A stretch of DNA of 64,000 nucleotides from Prorocentrum cordatum (lineage: Eukaryota; Sar; Dinophyceae; Prorocentrales; Prorocentraceae), in NCBI GenBank assembly GCA_963575745.1, contig CAUYUJ010006335.1:1293015-1357014 (forward strand), in the 5' to 3' direction. The notes below the pieces were generated by a model. The model worked only from the letters and a program-made list of their open reading frames with translations, did no database searches and was not told the origin of the DNA. Shown in pieces: positions 62,944 to 64,000 of this stretch. The position numbers and the translations under genes are program-made. How positions within the stretch are numbered: position 1 is the stretch's first letter; each line of letters starts with the position of its first letter.

Positions 62944-63113
62944 TAAAAAAACGAGAAATAGTCCGTCAAAAGTCCGTGTCCACCCGACTACATAATCAGG
63001 TTTTTGACATTGACGTGTAGATTCCCTTCCCTCGCAAAGTCGCGCGACCGATTCACCCAAAATGTGTTGTTCAATCGTTCCGTCGAGGTTATCGTTTTTT
63101 TCTTACTCCCACA

Positions 63114-63115
<2 letters not shown>

Positions 63116-63155
<40 letters not shown>
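63116..63155. repeat. (TA)n microsatellite
   Basis: Perfect AT dinucleotides over about 40 bp. Confidence 0.93.
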
Positions 63156-63157
<2 letters not shown>

Positions 63158-63233
63158 TACACACGACTTTGGCATTTCTTCACGGCGATTACCGCATAAA
63201 TCCAAAATTACGTAAATATTTGGCGTTCCTTTT

Positions 63234-63572
63234 CTTCGACCCCCGTATCACGCAACGGGGACACGGGAAGACAGTTACAGGCGTAAGCGCGGAAATTTCT
63301 CAATCGAAAAAGTGGAGGAAGAGTAACCAAGAGCAACAACGACAAGAAGCAAAACAAGAAACGGTGCAACAAGGACAATAAGAATACGTAAAAAAACAAA
63401 GAAAAAAATAATACGTAAAAGAGGAGGAAGAGTTGTGTAGGAGGAGGCGGGGAAAGAGCAGGCCAAAAACAAAAGATATTCGCATATTGACTCGAATTGT
63501 AGGAGGGCGTAGCCTTTCGGTCATTCGAAGATTTGCAGCTGCACATATGCGATATGATATGATATATATATA
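63234..63572 (+). repeat. Large direct repeat, left copy
   Basis: Appears base-identical to 63662-64000, 428 bp downstream. Contains ACGCAACGGGGACACGGGAA, an A-rich AAAAAACAAAGAAAAAAATA part and ends in GATATGATATGATATATATA. The left copy continues into a palindromic (TA)n core, ATATCATATC. Confidence 0.93.
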
Positions 63573-63656
63573 TATATATATCATATCATATCTTGTTTTT
63601 TTTGTTTTTTTTTTTTTTTTTTTTTTTGTTTTTTTTTTTTTTTTTTTTTTTTTTTC
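63554..63656. repeat. GATAT palindrome and poly(T)
   Basis: GATATGATATGATATATATA folds back on TATATCATATCATATC. It is followed by about 60 bp of T with two G interruptions. Confidence 0.9.
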
Positions 63657-63661
63657 CCATG

Positions 63662-64000
63662 CTTCGACCCCCGTATCACGCAACGGGGACACGGGAAGAC
63701 AGTTACAGGCGTAAGCGCGGAAATTTCTCAATCGAAAAAGTGGAGGAAGAGTAACCAAGAGCAACAACGACAAGAAGCAAAACAAGAAACGGTGCAACAA
63801 GGACAATAAGAATACGTAAAAAAACAAAGAAAAAAATAATACGTAAAAGAGGAGGAAGAGTTGTGTAGGAGGAGGCGGGGAAAGAGCAGGCCAAAAACAA
63901 AAGATATTCGCATATTGACTCGAATTGTAGGAGGGCGTAGCCTTTCGGTCATTCGAAGATTTGCAGCTGCACATATGCGATATGATATGATATATATATA
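63662..64000 (+). repeat. Large direct repeat, right copy (cut by window edge)
   Basis: Identical to 63234-63572 as far as the window goes. The identity suggests a very recent tandem duplication or a sequence-assembly duplication. Confidence 0.93.

Noticed and set aside
63300-63974. 224-codon minus-strand ORF with poly-Lys
   Set aside because: It crosses the poly(T) tract and both copies of the identical repeat; its hydrophobic frame repeats itself and has no domain.
1-64000. Dinoflagellate spliced-leader gene, tRNA or rRNA genes
   Set aside because: No spliced-leader core (GTAGCCATTTTGGCTCAAG) was found on reading the plus strand; no tRNA cloverleaf or rRNA signature was recognised. A covariance-model scan would be decisive and was not possible.

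Overview
The window looks like nuclear DNA of a dinoflagellate, probably one of the large, repeat-rich, GC-rich genomes (Prorocentrum- or Polarella-like; this is inference). The grounds are: an RCC1-like gene made of the 41-residue 'SDGTxVACG' repeat that dinoflagellates carry in great numbers; two decayed copies of a dinoflagellate-type non-LTR retroelement (RNase H followed by a Cys/His zinc-binding tail); sparse coding sequence split by stops and frameshifts; and dozens of simple-sequence arrays, minisatellites and short inverted-repeat elements. No bacterial operon, ribosome-binding site, tRNA, rRNA, CRISPR array or spliced-leader gene was recognised.

Layout. 0-3.4 kb: dispersed repeats and a 1602-bp terminal-inverted-repeat (TIR) element (968-2569) with an 8-bp target duplication; its interior is almost entirely four successive short tandem arrays. 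3.4-9.7 kb: GC-rich and minisatellite DNA with a few possible decayed exons. 9.7-11.8 kb: minus-strand retroelement relic whose RNase H has lost its catalytic acids. 12-21 kb: five inverted-repeat elements (12959-13159, 14173-14316, 17772-17956, 18103-18279, 19549-19708) among tandem duplications. 21-31 kb: GC-rich DNA with no convincing gene and a 103-bp satellite at 29.08-30.29 kb. 31.3-31.8 kb: a decayed Cys-rich (Stc1-like) coding segment. 31.9-47 kb: purine triplet arrays paired with a TCTTGGGGCC minisatellite, plus a second 160-bp TIR element (43099-43258). 47.5-51.3 kb: an 85-bp tandem repeat, then a large higher-order satellite. 54.8-55.6 kb: copies of a ~400-bp dispersed repeat first seen near 3 kb. 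56.37-58.05 kb: the one convincing protein gene (RCC1-like, plus strand, at least two exons). 59.7-60.5 kb: second retroelement relic. 61-64 kb: acidic ORF fragment, 12-bp GGGTCGCGGGTG arrays and a perfect 428-bp-spaced duplication running into the window edge.

The strongest novel signal is a TIR element family with 8-bp target duplications. Two copies are exactly 160 bp; a third is 1602 bp and carries GTA, hexanucleotide, ATGCT and GCTAA arrays between the same ends. This links a mobile element to the spread or birth of satellite DNA. No pathway or operon connects the genes; apart from the RCC1-like gene the window is a mobile-element and satellite landscape.
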